In this document: in pieces, positions 15,114 to 24,727 of the stretch | Layout of the letters: every line of letters begins with the position of its first letter | Position numbering within the stretch: the stretch's first letter is position 1 | From: Oscillospiraceae bacterium | GTDB lineage: Bacteria; Bacillota; Clostridia; Oscillospirales; Ruminococcaceae | Reading direction: 5' to 3' | Assembly (NCBI GenBank): GCA_017405465.1 | Contig: JAFRAJ010000039.1 | Coordinates: 1 to 64,000, forward strand | Length of the DNA stretch: 64,000 bases | Position numbers and translations under genes: made by a program | The notes under the pieces: generated by a model | The model's database searches: none | Seen by the model: the letters and a program-made list of their open reading frames with translations, nothing else | What the model was told of the DNA's origin: nothing

Positions 15114-16388
15114 TTATTTATTGTTTTTTATTTTGTCCCAGTAGGCTTTTGCCGCCTGTTCAGTCCTGTTGTCACCAGGAATATAATACTGACGGTCTGC
15201 AAGATCATTTGGCAGATACTGCTGTTTCACCCAGTGATTCTCAAATGCGTGAGGGTAGAGGTAATGCTGCCCTTTGTCTTTGACTTCAGCTGAATCATAA
15301 TGAACGTTCTGCATACTCCTCGGGAAGCCTTTTCCTTTTCCGGCTTTTACATCACTGCTGGCATCGCTGTATGCGGCAACCACAGAATTGGATTTGGGAA
15401 GGGTAGCGAGATAGATAGCTGCTTCAGTCAGCGGCAGATAGGCTTCCGGTAAGCCGAGATGCTCAGCAGCCTGCACACAGGCATTAACTACAGCTATAGC
15501 CTGAGGATGAGCAAGACCTATATCTTCGCAGGCGGAGCAAAGCAGTCTTCTGGATGGAGTTATTATGTCACCGGCTTCAAGGAATCTGGCGAGATAATGT
15601 ACTGCAGCATCAGGATCGCTGCCTCTGAGCGATTTCATCAGAGCAGAAGCCAGATCGAAATGCTCATCGCCCTCCTTATCATATCTTCCGTATGCCATGG
15701 AGGTGACCTGTTTTACCTGATCCAGACTTATATGTTTGACATTATCTACAGGAGTGACAGCAACAGAAAGAAAATCAAGAGCATTCAGAGCCCGTCTCAC
15801 GTCACCGCCGGCACTTCTGGCAAGATGTTCCTGTGCATCAGCATCGACAGAGTACTGGACTCCTTCTGATTCACTTAGTTTTTCAATGGCTCTCTGAACT
15901 GCAGACAAGACATCTTCCCAGTCCAGCGCTTTGAACTCAAATACCGTACAGCGGGACAAGAGGGCATTATACACGTAAAAATATGGATTTTCAGTAGTGG
16001 AAGCAATCAGAGTCACATCTCCGTTTTCAACGACTTCAAGAAGAGACTGCTGCTGTTTCTTGTTGAAATACTGTATCTCATCCAGGTATATAAGGACACC
16101 GTTGATCCCGAGAAGCGTCTTGGAATCTTCAATGGCAGATTTTATGTCAGCTATGGACGAAGAAGTACCGTTGAGCCTGTAAAGCTGCATATTGCTGTTC
16201 TTTGCTATGATGTTCGCAACGGTGGTCTTTCCTACTCCTGAAGGACCGTAGAATATCATATTGGGGACTTTCCCGGATTCTATGGCTTCGCGGAATATCT
16301 GACCTCTGGCCAGCAGCTGCTGCTGACCGAATACGTCATCGAGGCTCTCCGGACGGAGGAGGGATGCAAGCGGTGATTTGTTCATCAT
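15114..16388 (-). CDS. rarA: Replication-associated recombination protein A (RarA/MgsA AAA+ ATPase)
   Basis: This 424-residue AAA+ protein has FGQQQLLARGQ near the start, a Walker A motif GPSGVGKTT (about residues 47-55), a Walker B motif LIYLDEIQYF and sensor motif TTENPYF. The C-terminal RarA-specific helical domain contains ARFLEAGDI and YLPNDLADRQYYIPGDNR. RarA acts at stalled replication forks and is close to clamp-loader subunits. The length is normal for the family. Two adjacent ATG codons (16388 and 16385) could be the start; GCAGGA upstream suits either. It is transcribed away from the flavin reductase gene and ends at the shared terminator. Confidence 0.95.
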   Translation of the reverse strand: MMNKSPLASLLRPESLDDVFGQQQLLARGQIFREAIESGKVPNMIFYGPSGVGKTTVANIIAKNSNMQLYRLNGTSSSIADIKSAIEDSKTLLGINGVLIYLDEIQYFNKKQQQSLLEVVENGDVTLIASTTENPYFYVYNALLSRCTVFEFKALDWEDVLSAVQRAIEKLSESEGVQYSVDADAQEHLARSAGGDVRRALNALDFLSVAVTPVDNVKHISLDQVKQVTSMAYGRYDKEGDEHFDLASALMKSLRGSDPDAAVHYLARFLEAGDIITPSRRLLCSACEDIGLAHPQAIAVVNACVQAAEHLGLPEAYLPLTEAAIYLATLPKSNSVVAAYSDASSDVKAGKGKGFPRSMQNVHYDSAEVKDKGQHYLYPHAFENHWVKQQYLPNDLADRQYYIPGDNRTEQAAKAYWDKIKNNK

Positions 16389-16502
16389 TTAAATCCTGCA
16401 AATAAGATATGAGGTTTTGTTTTTGATATCAACAGTTTCAATTATAATATTAACAGTAACTATTATCCACGAAACAGATTGACAGGAAGAGGGAAAGAAC
16501 CG

Positions 16503-17120
16503 ATGAAGGTATTGCTTTTGAACGGAAGTCCTCACAGTGACGGAAGCATCTATACAGCACTGAATGAGATGATAAAAGTGTTTGAGAAAGAGGGCATTGA
16601 GACAGAACTGATCCACTGCGGCAACTTGGACATCAGGGGATGTATGGCGTGTCACGCCTGCGGAAAACTTGGGAAATGCGTTTATGACGATATAGTAAAT
16701 GAGGTAGCTGCCAAACTTGAAAAGGCTGACGGGCTGGTGGTCGGCAGTCCGGTCTATTATGCCTCAGCAAACGCGACTGTAGTGGCGCTTCTGGACAGAC
16801 TGTTCTTCAGTGCGCACTTTGACATGAGGATGAAGGTCGGGGCAGCGGTAGCGTCTGCAAGGCGTGGAGGACTTACAGCTACTTTTGATGAACTGAACAA
16901 GTACTTCACTATATCAGGAATGCCCGTAGCTTCAGGACAGTACTGGAACGGTATACACGGTAATAATGCGGAAGAAGCCGTACAGGACAGGGAAGGAATG
17001 CAGATGATGCGGACTCTTGCTGCTAATATGGCTTTTCTGATTAAGAGCATTGCTCTCGGTAAAGAAAAGTATGGGCTTCCTGAAAGAGAGGCACCGCAGA
17101 TGATGAATTTCATCCATTAG
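16503..17120 (+). CDS. NAD(P)H-dependent flavin oxidoreductase, flavodoxin-like
   Basis: The 205-residue protein opens with the flavodoxin-fold FMN loop LLNGSPHSDGSIYTAL. A cysteine-rich patch near residues 40-56 (CMACHACGKLGKC) is typical of iron-sulfur flavoproteins or multimeric flavodoxin-like reductases. VVGSPVYYASANATV is the second FMN-binding segment. The ATG at 16503 follows AGGGAAAG; an upstream in-frame start at 16479 overlaps that site. The extra cysteines could bind an Fe-S cluster, but only CxxC-x5-C is visible, so that is uncertain. It is followed by nth after 14 nt. Confidence 0.85.
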   Translation: MKVLLLNGSPHSDGSIYTALNEMIKVFEKEGIETELIHCGNLDIRGCMACHACGKLGKCVYDDIVNEVAAKLEKADGLVVGSPVYYASANATVVALLDRLFFSAHFDMRMKVGAAVASARRGGLTATFDELNKYFTISGMPVASGQYWNGIHGNNAEEAVQDREGMQMMRTLAANMAFLIKSIALGKEKYGLPEREAPQMMNFIH

Positions 17121-17134
17121 GAAGGCTTTTCAGT

Positions 17135-17788
17135 ATGGACTTGAAAGATAAAGCAAAAAGAGTTGTAGAGGCGCTGGAAAAAGAATATCCGGAAGCAAGG
17201 TGTACATTGGCATATGCTGAGCCGTGGCAGCTCATGGTGTCGGTCAGACTTGCTGCGCAATGCACGGATGCCAGAGTGGATATCGTGACCGAAAAGCTGT
17301 TCAGAGAGTATCCTACGGCAGAAAAACTAGCTTCTGCACAGTATGAAGACGTATTCGAAATAGTGAGACCCTGCGGATTAGGGGCATCAAAGACAAGGGA
17401 TATCCTTGCTTCAATGAAAATGCTGTGCGAAGAGTATGGAGGAACAGTCCCTGATGATATAGATACATTGCTCAAATTCCCCGGTGTAGGGCGAAAATCC
17501 GCGAACCTGATAGTGGGCGATGTTTACGGAAAACCGGCGATAGTCTGTGACACTCACTGCATAAGGATCTCTAACTTGCTGGGTCTTGCCGACAGCTCGA
17601 AACCTGAGGTCGTTGAAAAACAGCTCCGCGCTGTTGTGGAACCTTCTAAGGGAAATGACCTGTGTCACAGATTCGTTCTGCATGGAAGAGCCTGTTGTGT
17701 AGCCAGAAGACCAAACTGCAGTGCATGCTGTCTTAATGAGCTGTGTGACCACGCTCAGAAACTGGCTGTGCAAGGACAGATGGATTGA
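17135..17788 (+). CDS. nth: Endonuclease III
   Basis: This bifunctional DNA glycosylase/AP lyase removes oxidised pyrimidines. The helix-hairpin-helix LKFPGVGRKSANLIVG carries the catalytic Lys, and CDTHCIRISN carries the catalytic Asp. The C-terminal C-x6-C-x2-C-x5-C motif that binds the [4Fe-4S] cluster is complete. At 217 residues it has the usual length. It is part of a DNA-repair neighbourhood with rarA, recA and recX, and lies 14 nt after the flavin reductase. Confidence 0.96.
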   Translation: MDLKDKAKRVVEALEKEYPEARCTLAYAEPWQLMVSVRLAAQCTDARVDIVTEKLFREYPTAEKLASAQYEDVFEIVRPCGLGASKTRDILASMKMLCEEYGGTVPDDIDTLLKFPGVGRKSANLIVGDVYGKPAIVCDTHCIRISNLLGLADSSKPEVVEKQLRAVVEPSKGNDLCHRFVLHGRACCVARRPNCSACCLNELCDHAQKLAVQGQMD

Positions 17789-17831
17789 ACAGTCATTTAC
17801 CACCATAATGCGTATTAAAGCACAAAGGATA

Positions 17832-17840
17832 TGATATTAT
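17832..17840 (+). promoter_or_regulatory. Extended -10 promoter upstream of recA
   Basis: TGATATTAT lies about 200 nt before recA. A second TATAAT at 17953-17958 is another possible start. No consensus Firmicutes LexA box (CGAAC-N4-GTTCG) was seen in the leader; the closest match, GAACGAGCTGTTG, has the wrong spacing. Confidence 0.45.
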
Positions 17841-18041
17841 ATAGATAACGCAGGGTATGTATTAAATCAGTTTTCACTTCTAGGGAATATATAGAACGAG
17901 CTGTTGGCGGCAATGATTCTGAAAGCGAAAATACACTGAAACGGAGTGGCCGTATAATGCCCTGCGAGATGGAAAACAGAGCATACAGATGATATACTTA
18001 CTATGGTTATTTTGATCATTGAATGAATATGGGAGCTTAAT

Positions 18042-19145
18042 ATGGCAGACAAATCGAAAGCGTTGGAAACAGTTATTTCCCAGCTTGAAAAAAGCTACGG
18101 AAAAGGCACTATTATGAAACTCGGTGTCAATTCCACATTGAATGTTGAATCTATCTCTACAGGTTCTCTTTCTCTGGATATAGCACTAGGAGTCGGAGGA
18201 CTTCCCAGGGGAAGGATAGCTGAGATATACGGACCTGAAAGCTCCGGTAAAACTACTGTTGCTCTTCATGTTGTGGCTGAAGCCCAGAAAGCCGGCGGAG
18301 AAGCAGCATATATCGACGTCGAGCATGCATTGGATCCTGCATATATGGCAAATCTCGGTATAAATCTGGACACTCTGCTTGTTTCACAGCCCGACACTGG
18401 CGAGCAGGCACTTGAGATCGCTGAAGCCCTTGCGAGAAGCGGAGCGATAGACGTTATCGTTATAGACTCTGTTGCAGCAATGACTACACAGGCAGAGATC
18501 GAAGGTGAGATGGGTGACTCCCATGTCGGAATGCAGGCAAGACTGATGTCGCAGGGACTCAGAAAGCTGACCAGCGTGATCAGCAAATCCAATTGTGTCT
18601 GCATTTTCATAAATCAGCTAAGAGAAAAGATCGGCGTCATGTACGGAAATCCTGAGACGACTCCTGGAGGCCGTGCACTGAAATACTATGCTTCGGTAAG
18701 ACTTGATGTCCGCAGAACGGAAACGCTGAAAAACGGAACAGAATTCTACGGTAACAGGACTAAAGTCAGGGTGGTAAAGAATAAGGTCGCTCCTCCTTTC
18801 CGTGAAGCTGAGTTCGACATCATCTATGGAAAGGGCATCTCCAAAGTGGGAGAGATCCTTGATCTTGCAGTAAAACTCGATATCATTCAGAAATCCGGAG
18901 CCTGGTTCAACTATGGTGAACAGCGCCTCGGTCAGGGCAGGGATAACGTAAGAAGATATCTTGAAGCCAATCCTGAGTTTACAGCAGAGATCGAGAGGCA
19001 GGTCAGAGAAAACGCTGAGAAACTGGCGCCTGGTTACAAACCGACGGAAGCAGAACTGGATAAACCGGTCATTATCACAGCCGGTAAGTCTTCAAGAACA
19101 AGAAGCACAGATGCATCTTCTCTTGATGTCGATGTTGATGACTGA
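18042..19145 (+). CDS. recA: Recombinase RecA
   Basis: RecA pairs homologous strands, drives repair and activates LexA self-cleavage. The 367-residue protein has Walker [10 protein letters not shown] (about residues 66-74), Walker [11 protein letters not shown], the loop L1 region [18 protein letters not shown], and the [18 protein letters not shown] segment. The C-terminal tail is acidic and ends DVDVDD. The start GGGAGCTTAAT-ATG is clear. It heads a probable operon recA-recX-rimO-cysS. The 5' leader is long (about 195 nt from the nearest extended -10). Confidence 0.98.
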   Translation: MADKSKALETVISQLEKSYGKGTIMKLGVNSTLNVESISTGSLSLDIALGVGGLPRGRIAEIYGPESSGKTTVALHVVAEAQKAGGEAAYIDVEHALDPAYMANLGINLDTLLVSQPDTGEQALEIAEALARSGAIDVIVIDSVAAMTTQAEIEGEMGDSHVGMQARLMSQGLRKLTSVISKSNCVCIFINQLREKIGVMYGNPETTPGGRALKYYASVRLDVRRTETLKNGTEFYGNRTKVRVVKNKVAPPFREAEFDIIYGKGISKVGEILDLAVKLDIIQKSGAWFNYGEQRLGQGRDNVRRYLEANPEFTAEIERQVRENAEKLAPGYKPTEAELDKPVIITAGKSSRTRSTDASSLDVDVDD

Positions 19146-19147
19146 TC

Positions 19148-19768
19148 ATGTTCATAACAGATATTAAAAGAACAAAAAAGGGCAGATATGCCCTTTTTTG
19201 CGGTGCGGATTTTCTTTTTTCTGTAGATGAGGATGCATATGCCTCTTTCGACATTCATCCGGGAATGGAGATCGGAGAAGAAGAACTATCTGAACTGCGA
19301 AAGAAATCTGAGTATAATAAAGCCCTGAACAGAGCATTCCTGATTCTCGGAAGCAGAGATCACTCGGAATACGAGCTGTTTACAAAGCTTGGCAGATCTT
19401 TTGATGATGAAACTGCTGAAGCAGTTGTATCGAGAATCAGGGAACTTGGATATCTGGATGATGAAGCATTTGCTCAGAGATTTTCAGAGGAACTGCTGAG
19501 AAAGGGCAGAAGTTCAGCAGAAATAAGAAGCAGACTCGCTGCAAAACGTATTTCAACTGATATCGTCGATGCAGTTGTAAACAGTCTTGATACAGATGAT
19601 AGAGACTCGCTAAGATCGCTGATAACTAAAAAATATCTGAGAAGGTTAAAAGAGGAAGACGGACGCAGGAAGGTCTATGCATCTCTCCTGAGAAAGGGAT
19701 ACAGAAGCAGTGATATAATCGCTGTTCTAAACGAAACGGATTTCGCAGAGGAATATGATGGACAATAA
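19148..19768 (+). CDS. recX: Regulatory protein RecX
   Basis: RecX binds RecA filaments and limits their activity. The 206-residue protein has the repeated three-helix RecX units, with SRDHSEYELFTKL and IRELGYLDDEAFAQRFSEELL as the conserved blocks. The ATG is only 2 nt after the recA stop and has no good Shine-Dalgarno of its own, so it probably depends on translational coupling. Its end overlaps rimO by 14 nt. Confidence 0.92.
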   Translation: MFITDIKRTKKGRYALFCGADFLFSVDEDAYASFDIHPGMEIGEEELSELRKKSEYNKALNRAFLILGSRDHSEYELFTKLGRSFDDETAEAVVSRIRELGYLDDEAFAQRFSEELLRKGRSSAEIRSRLAAKRISTDIVDAVVNSLDTDDRDSLRSLITKKYLRRLKEEDGRRKVYASLLRKGYRSSDIIAVLNETDFAEEYDGQ

Positions 19769-21092
19769 AGGAAGTATATACTTCATTTCGTTAGGCTGTG
19801 ATAAGAACAGAGTAGATGCAGAGAAGATGAGTTATCTGCTGGAAGAGTCTGGTTATTCAATAACTCCTGAACTCTACGAGGCTGATGCGGTCATAATCAA
19901 CACCTGTGGATTTATTGCCAGCGCTAAAGAAGAAGCATTGGACAATATCTACGACATGGTCAACGCCAAAAATGAAGGAATAATCAAAGCTCTGATCGTG
20001 ACAGGATGTCTTTCTGAGCGTCACGGAGTGGAGATGATGGATATCATTCCTGAGATAGACGCGGTTGTAGGGATCGGACAGAATTCTGATATCGTAGGGA
20101 TAGTCGACAGGGCTTTGGAAGGGAAAGAACATACGTATTCAAGGATTCCGACTGACCTCGATCTTGAAGGTGAAAGATTGCTGTCAACGCCTCAGCACTA
20201 CGCATTTTTAAAAATAGCAGAGGGATGTGATAATCACTGTACATTCTGTGCTATACCGGGGATACGCGGAAGATACCGCAGCAGGAAGGAAGAAGATATC
20301 CTTACAGAGGCAAAGGAACTTGTTTCATACGGGGTCAGAGAACTAATACTCGTAGCTCAGGATACCACCTCATACGGTAAGGACCTGGTAGGAGAGCACT
20401 CTCTTGCCGCTTTGATTCATGAGATGTCCCAAATTGAAGGATTGTGGAAGATCAGAATACTGTATGCATATCCTGAGCACATCACTGATGCCTTGATCAG
20501 CGAGATCTCCCAGAACGAAAAGGTATGCAAGTATCTTGATATCCCTCTTCAGCATTCCAGTGACGCAGTCTTGAGAAGGATGGGTAGATTTGGATCAGGA
20601 GAAGAGAATCTGGAACTTATTAATAAACTGAAAAATGAAATACCGGGGATCACTATCAGATCTACATTTATTGCTGGATTTCCTGGAGAAACTGACGAAC
20701 AGTTTGATGAATTATTAACATTCATAAAAAGAGCTTCCATAGACCGTGCGGGGTGTTTCGCTTATTCTGCAGAGGAAGGAACCCCGGCTGAGAGATTAAA
20801 GGATCAGCTATCTGAAGACGTTAAGCAAGAAAGAACAGAGGTTTTCTATCAGGTTCAGCAGGAGATAACCAGAGAGCTTCAGATGAAGAAGGTAGGATCA
20901 GTCACAGAGGCTATCTGCGATGGATTCGATGAAGAAAAAAAGGCGTTTATCTGCCGTTCGGAATTTGATGCCCCGGAAGACGATCTCTCGATCCTGGTAC
21001 CAGTTGATTACGACCTTATTCCTGGAGAGTTATATGATCTTAAGATAACCGGCCTAGACGGAATGGATCTTACGGCCGTTGTGATTGACTGA
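19755..21092 (+). CDS. rimO: Ribosomal protein S12 methylthiotransferase RimO
   Basis: This radical-SAM enzyme adds a methylthio group to the conserved Asp of ribosomal protein S12. The N-terminal MTTase domain has three cysteines for the auxiliary cluster (SLGCDKNRVD, INTCGFI, VTGCLSER). The radical SAM motif is CDNHCTFCAIP (about residues 156-166), followed by GRYRSR. The last 70 residues form the TRAM domain. At 445 residues the length is normal. Two ATG codons (19755, 19758) overlap the end of recX after AGAGGAA. The family could be confused with MiaB, but SLGCDKN and the overall layout favour RimO. Confidence 0.95.
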   Translation: MMDNKGSIYFISLGCDKNRVDAEKMSYLLEESGYSITPELYEADAVIINTCGFIASAKEEALDNIYDMVNAKNEGIIKALIVTGCLSERHGVEMMDIIPEIDAVVGIGQNSDIVGIVDRALEGKEHTYSRIPTDLDLEGERLLSTPQHYAFLKIAEGCDNHCTFCAIPGIRGRYRSRKEEDILTEAKELVSYGVRELILVAQDTTSYGKDLVGEHSLAALIHEMSQIEGLWKIRILYAYPEHITDALISEISQNEKVCKYLDIPLQHSSDAVLRRMGRFGSGEENLELINKLKNEIPGITIRSTFIAGFPGETDEQFDELLTFIKRASIDRAGCFAYSAEEGTPAERLKDQLSEDVKQERTEVFYQVQQEITRELQMKKVGSVTEAICDGFDEEKKAFICRSEFDAPEDDLSILVPVDYDLIPGELYDLKITGLDGMDLTAVVID

Positions 21093-21144
21093 CACTCGGC
21101 ATTTCCTTATTATTAATATATTCACAAAATAAAGAGGTATAAGT

Positions 21145-22527
21145 ATGAAGGTATTCAATACCCTTACGAGAAAAACAGAAGAACTGGTTCCCCAGGAAGG
21201 CAACAAGATCAAGATCTACGCCTGCGGCCCTACAGTTTATAACTACATACATGTAGGCAACGGAAGAGCAGCATGTGTGTTTGACACTCTTCGTCGTTAT
21301 CTGATCTGGAGAGGATATGACGTAACATTTGTACAGAACTTTACCGATATAGACGATAAGGTCATAAACAAGGCTAACGAAGAGGGAGTAACCTATTCAG
21401 AGATAGCAGAACGTTTTATTAAAGAGTATTTTACCGATGCGGACGGCCTCAATATCATGAGAGCGGATGTGCATCCCAGAGCTACAGAGAACATCGATAT
21501 GATCCTTGAGATAATCGACGGTCTGATCCGGAAAGGACATGCTTATGTAGCAGAGAACGGGGATGTATATTTCGACGTTCATAGTGATCCCAATTACGGA
21601 AAACTTTCTCATCAGCCGATTGAAGAGCTTGAAGCAGGAGCAAGGATCGCTCCCGGCGAACTCAAGAAGGATCCCATGGACTTTGCAGTCTGGAAAGCTG
21701 CAAAACCCGGTGAACCGAGCTGGGACAGCCCTTATGGAAAAGGCAGACCAGGATGGCATATTGAATGTTCAGCAATGGTGCGCAGATATCTCGGATTGAC
21801 AGCTGATATCCATTGCGGCGGTCAGGATCTTATCTTCCCGCATCATGAGAATGAGATAGCGCAAAGCGAGTGCTGCAACGATGTAGCCTTCTCCAGATAC
21901 TGGATGCATAATGGCTATGTCAATGTGGATAATCGCAAGATGTCAAAATCACTTGGGAACTTCTTTACGGTCAGGGAGATAGCCACAGAATACGGATATG
22001 AACCTATCAGATATTTTGCAATAAGTGCTCAGTACAGAGCCCCGATCAACTTTTCACGTGAAGTTATGGACCAGTGCAAGGCTTCACTTGAGAGACTGCA
22101 TACTTGCAGGGATAATCTTGATTTCTCCATTAAAAATGCTGCGGGAACCGATGATTCTCTGAAAGCTAAAGCAGATCTTAGAAAACAGGAATTCATCGAT
22201 GCAATGGATGATGACCTGAACACTGCTAACGGACTGACAGCACTGTTCCTTCTTGTTTCAGATATAAACAGCGCTGAAGACCAGAGCAAAGAGGCGCTTG
22301 AATATGCAGCTGAAGTATTTGATGAACTTGCAGGTGTCCTCGGACTTGTGATCAAACGAGAGGAAGAAGAGATTCCTGCTGATATCATCAAGATGGCAGA
22401 AGATAGAGCTGAAGCCAGAAAAGCCAGAGATTTCAAGCTGGCAGATGAGCTTCGTGATAAGATTACAGCAGCTGGATTCGTGCTGGAGGACACCCCTCAA
22501 GGGCCGAAGATATCAAGAAAGCAATAA
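21145..22527 (+). CDS. cysS: Cysteinyl-tRNA synthetase
   Basis: This class I synthetase charges tRNA-Cys. Visible motifs are YACGPTVYNYIHVGNGR (zinc Cys plus HIGH-type motif HVGN), GWHIECSAM, FPHHENEIAQSE (zinc ligands), and KMSKSLGNFF (KMSKS loop). The DALR-type anticodon domain fills the C-terminus. At 460 residues it is standard. AAAGAGG precedes the ATG. No T-box leader was found in the 52-nt gap after rimO. The gene is followed after 15 nt by the NlpC/P60 protein. Confidence 0.97.
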   Translation: MKVFNTLTRKTEELVPQEGNKIKIYACGPTVYNYIHVGNGRAACVFDTLRRYLIWRGYDVTFVQNFTDIDDKVINKANEEGVTYSEIAERFIKEYFTDADGLNIMRADVHPRATENIDMILEIIDGLIRKGHAYVAENGDVYFDVHSDPNYGKLSHQPIEELEAGARIAPGELKKDPMDFAVWKAAKPGEPSWDSPYGKGRPGWHIECSAMVRRYLGLTADIHCGGQDLIFPHHENEIAQSECCNDVAFSRYWMHNGYVNVDNRKMSKSLGNFFTVREIATEYGYEPIRYFAISAQYRAPINFSREVMDQCKASLERLHTCRDNLDFSIKNAAGTDDSLKAKADLRKQEFIDAMDDDLNTANGLTALFLLVSDINSAEDQSKEALEYAAEVFDELAGVLGLVIKREEEEIPADIIKMAEDRAEARKARDFKLADELRDKITAAGFVLEDTPQGPKISRKQ

Positions 22528-22542
22528 GACCTGGAGAAATTG

Positions 22543-24648
22543 ATGTACTCCGACGAGCATCTGGAAAAAGAAAATATGGAAAATGTGACCTCGGGATTTG
22601 GCCTGGAGCCGGACCCCGAGAGTTTGCGTACAACAGAAAATGATTTAGGGGATATTGTTGCAGAGAACGATGAGATTCTGCTCCATGATGATACTGACAT
22701 TCAGGATGATGAAAATAGAGAAAGTCCTGATACAGAATCTGTGACAGAGGAAAAGAATCCAGGAATACATACTCCCAAAACACCTAAAAAGAGTAGAAAA
22801 AAGAAAAAAGCTGCTAAGAAGCGTCAGCAGAAAGAAGAACAAAAGAAAGCTGCTGAAAAAAAGAAAGGTGAGAAAGAGAAACCGATAATACCGGTTACCG
22901 AACCGGAGCCTGCGCAGATTCCAGAACCAGCTCCCGAACCGGTGCCAGAGCCTGAACCTGAACCAGAACCGACTCCGGAACCTGAGCCGGTACCTGAACC
23001 GGTTCCCGAACCGGTGCCGGAGCCTGAACCCGAACCAGAACCAGTTCCGGAACCAGAGCCAGTACCTGAACCGACTCCTGAACCGGAGCCAGAGCCTGAA
23101 CCCGAACCAGAACCAGAGCCCGAACCGACTCCGAAACCTGAAGACAGAAAAGAAAAGATAGTTGCTTTCCTGAAGAAAGCGGCCGTAGTAGTCGGATTGA
23201 TCTCTGCTTTGTCAGTAGCTTCATATGGAGGCTACAGACGTTTGCTGACAGTTCAGGATCAGCGTTATATGAGATATAGAGAAGGTCTTCCTTTTGAGAT
23301 CGATTCAGTTTACTCCGAAGGCAGCTTCAGTGAAGATAACAAAGTCAAGGTTACTGTAAATATCAAGGAAGATTCTTATAAAGAAGATTCACCACTGTTC
23401 TGTGTCACAGACAGAGATTATCTGCCGATGGACGATTCAGTAGTATGGTCTGAGGCTGTAAACAACACATGTGTGTTTGAGGTTGGTCCCGGCCGTTATT
23501 ACTTCCATCTAAAGGATTCTAACGGAGTGGTCACTGCTGATGAGAAGAGCATGTCTAAGTTGAACATGCCTTTGGCTATAAGACTCATCGGTGACAAAGC
23601 TTACCTTGCGGTCGGAGCCCACCAATACGGCTACAGTTATGAGATGGCCGTTCTCGGAAACAAAGAACAGGAAGTCACCTGGACTGCAGACGACCCGGAC
23701 ATCCTTCTTGCAGAAGAAGGCGGAGCTACAGGACTTAGTTCCGGAGTGTCTGCTCTCAGAGTGTCTGCTGGAGACGTGTCCGATTCTGTCGAGATGCTTG
23801 TGACCGATCTGATCTCTGTTCCGGATCCTGATACGTACAGCAAGCCTCTCCTGGTTGGTGATGTATATTCAGTCGAACAGGAAGCACTGCTTGATGAGAT
23901 TCTGGCCAGCAGGGTAGAGCAAGCGGGAGAGAAGACAAGAGGTGCAGTAGTTGCTGCTGCCAGATTCCTTACGCTTGAGTTCAAACAGAGAGTTCCGTAT
24001 TTCTATGAGAACGGAAGACTGAAACCTTATGGTGGCGGCGGTGCATATGCTGACGGTGAGGGAAGATATTACCATAAAGGTCTTTATCTGACTTCTGCCA
24101 AATATGCAGAGCTCGATCCGAGAGGTATAGCATACGGGCCTGCCCATTGGGGAGCTCCTCTTATGAACTGGGAAGATAAATACGGTTATGTGAGAGGAAC
24201 GAGGATGCCGAACGGCCTTGACTGCAGCAGTTTCGTGTGCTGGGTCTTAAGAAATGCCGGTTTTGATTTCGGAGATGTCGGTGCCGGTATGGTCAACGGA
24301 GCGTTCGATTTATCCGATCTCGGCGACAGACGTGAGATCACAACATCACTTCTACAGTCTGATCTGATTAAACCGGGAGATCTTATATACATCGATGGTC
24401 ACATGGCTGTGATAATCGGTATCAGCCCCGAGAAGATCTACGTTGCAGAATCTCTTATCAATTGTGTGCGCGTCACCAGTTTCGAGAGAAACTATGAATC
24501 AGTGCCGCATCTTCTCTATACACATATCTCGCTTATGAGCAATGAATATGCTGAGAACGGTAACGGAGAAGGTGAATGGACATGGATGTGGGAATGGTAT
24601 GAAGGCATACAGGATATCACCAGGCCCTGGAATGAAAGCTGGAGATAG
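22543..24648 (+). CDS. NlpC/P60-type cell-wall peptidase with cytoplasmic Pro-Glu spacer and BIG2-like domain
   Basis: About 701 residues. Residues 1-85 are acidic, 85-115 are Lys-rich, and about 120-203 are a nearly pure Pro-Glu repeat. A single membrane helix follows (about 208-228). Outside the membrane lie beta domains, one of them BIG2-like ([18 protein letters not shown]). The C-terminal NlpC/P60 domain keeps the catalytic Cys in [11 protein letters not shown] and the His in DGHMAVIIG. NlpC/P60 enzymes cut peptidoglycan stem peptides. The odd point is that the Pro-Glu spacer lies on the cytoplasmic side, before the helix, whereas such spacers normally span wall or periplasm. The ATG at 22543 has GGAG at 6 nt; a TTG at 22540 is too close. 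It lies 15 nt after cysS. Confidence 0.85.
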   Translation: MYSDEHLEKENMENVTSGFGLEPDPESLRTTENDLGDIVAENDEILLHDDTDIQDDENRESPDTESVTEEKNPGIHTPKTPKKSRKKKKAAKKRQQKEEQKKAAEKKKGEKEKPIIPVTEPEPAQIPEPAPEPVPEPEPEPEPTPEPEPVPEPVPEPVPEPEPEPEPVPEPEPVPEPTPEPEPEPEPEPEPEPEPTPKPEDRKEKIVAFLKKAAVVVGLISALSVASYGGYRRLLTVQDQRYMRYREGLPFEIDSVYSEGSFSEDNKVKVTVNIKEDSYKEDSPLFCVTDRDYLPMDDSVVWSEAVNNTCVFEVGPGRYYFHLKDSNGVVTADEKSMSKLNMPLAIRLIGDKAYLAVGAHQYGYSYEMAVLGNKEQEVTWTADDPDILLAEEGGATGLSSGVSALRVSAGDVSDSVEMLVTDLISVPDPDTYSKPLLVGDVYSVEQEALLDEILASRVEQAGEKTRGAVVAAARFLTLEFKQRVPYFYENGRLKPYGGGGAYADGEGRYYHKGLYLTSAKYAELDPRGIAYGPAHWGAPLMNWEDKYGYVRGTRMPNGLDCSSFVCWVLRNAGFDFGDVGAGMVNGAFDLSDLGDRREITTSLLQSDLIKPGDLIYIDGHMAVIIGISPEKIYVAESLINCVRVTSFERNYESVPHLLYTHISLMSNEYAENGNGEGEWTWMWEWYEGIQDITRPWNESWR
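22903..23140 (+). repeat. Pro-Glu coding repeat
   Basis: A degenerate 6-nt unit of the type CCNGAR is repeated about 38 times and encodes alternating Pro and Glu with scattered Val, Thr and Ala. It is prone to length change by slippage. It is in frame and part of the NlpC/P60 gene, not a CRISPR array. Confidence 0.9.
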
Positions 24649-24671
24649 AACTATTCCGGAATAAAAAATCT

Positions 24672-24703
24672 AGAGGTCAGTTAGAAAACTGACCTCTGTT
24701 TTT
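24672..24703 (+). terminator. Intrinsic terminator after the NlpC/P60 gene
   Basis: AGAGGTCAGTT and AACTGACCTCT form a perfect 11-bp stem with a 4-nt loop, then GTTTTTC. Confidence 0.9.
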
Positions 24704-24727
24704 CTTCTGGTATTAGTCTGTAGCGGA

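Noticed and set aside
16461..16469. DnaA-box-like TTATCCACG in the rarA / flavin reductase gap
   Set aside because: A single imperfect match without neighbours; not evidence for an origin.
17893..17906. LexA-box-like GAACGAGCTGTTG upstream of recA
   Set aside because: The spacer is 5 nt instead of 4 and the right half-site is incomplete.
21093..21144. T-box leader for cysS
   Set aside because: The gap is only 52 nt, far too short, and no T-box sequence is present. The same check failed for hisS and aspS.
22903..23140. CRISPR-like repetition
   Set aside because: The unit is 6 nt, degenerate, has no spacers and encodes Pro-Glu in frame.
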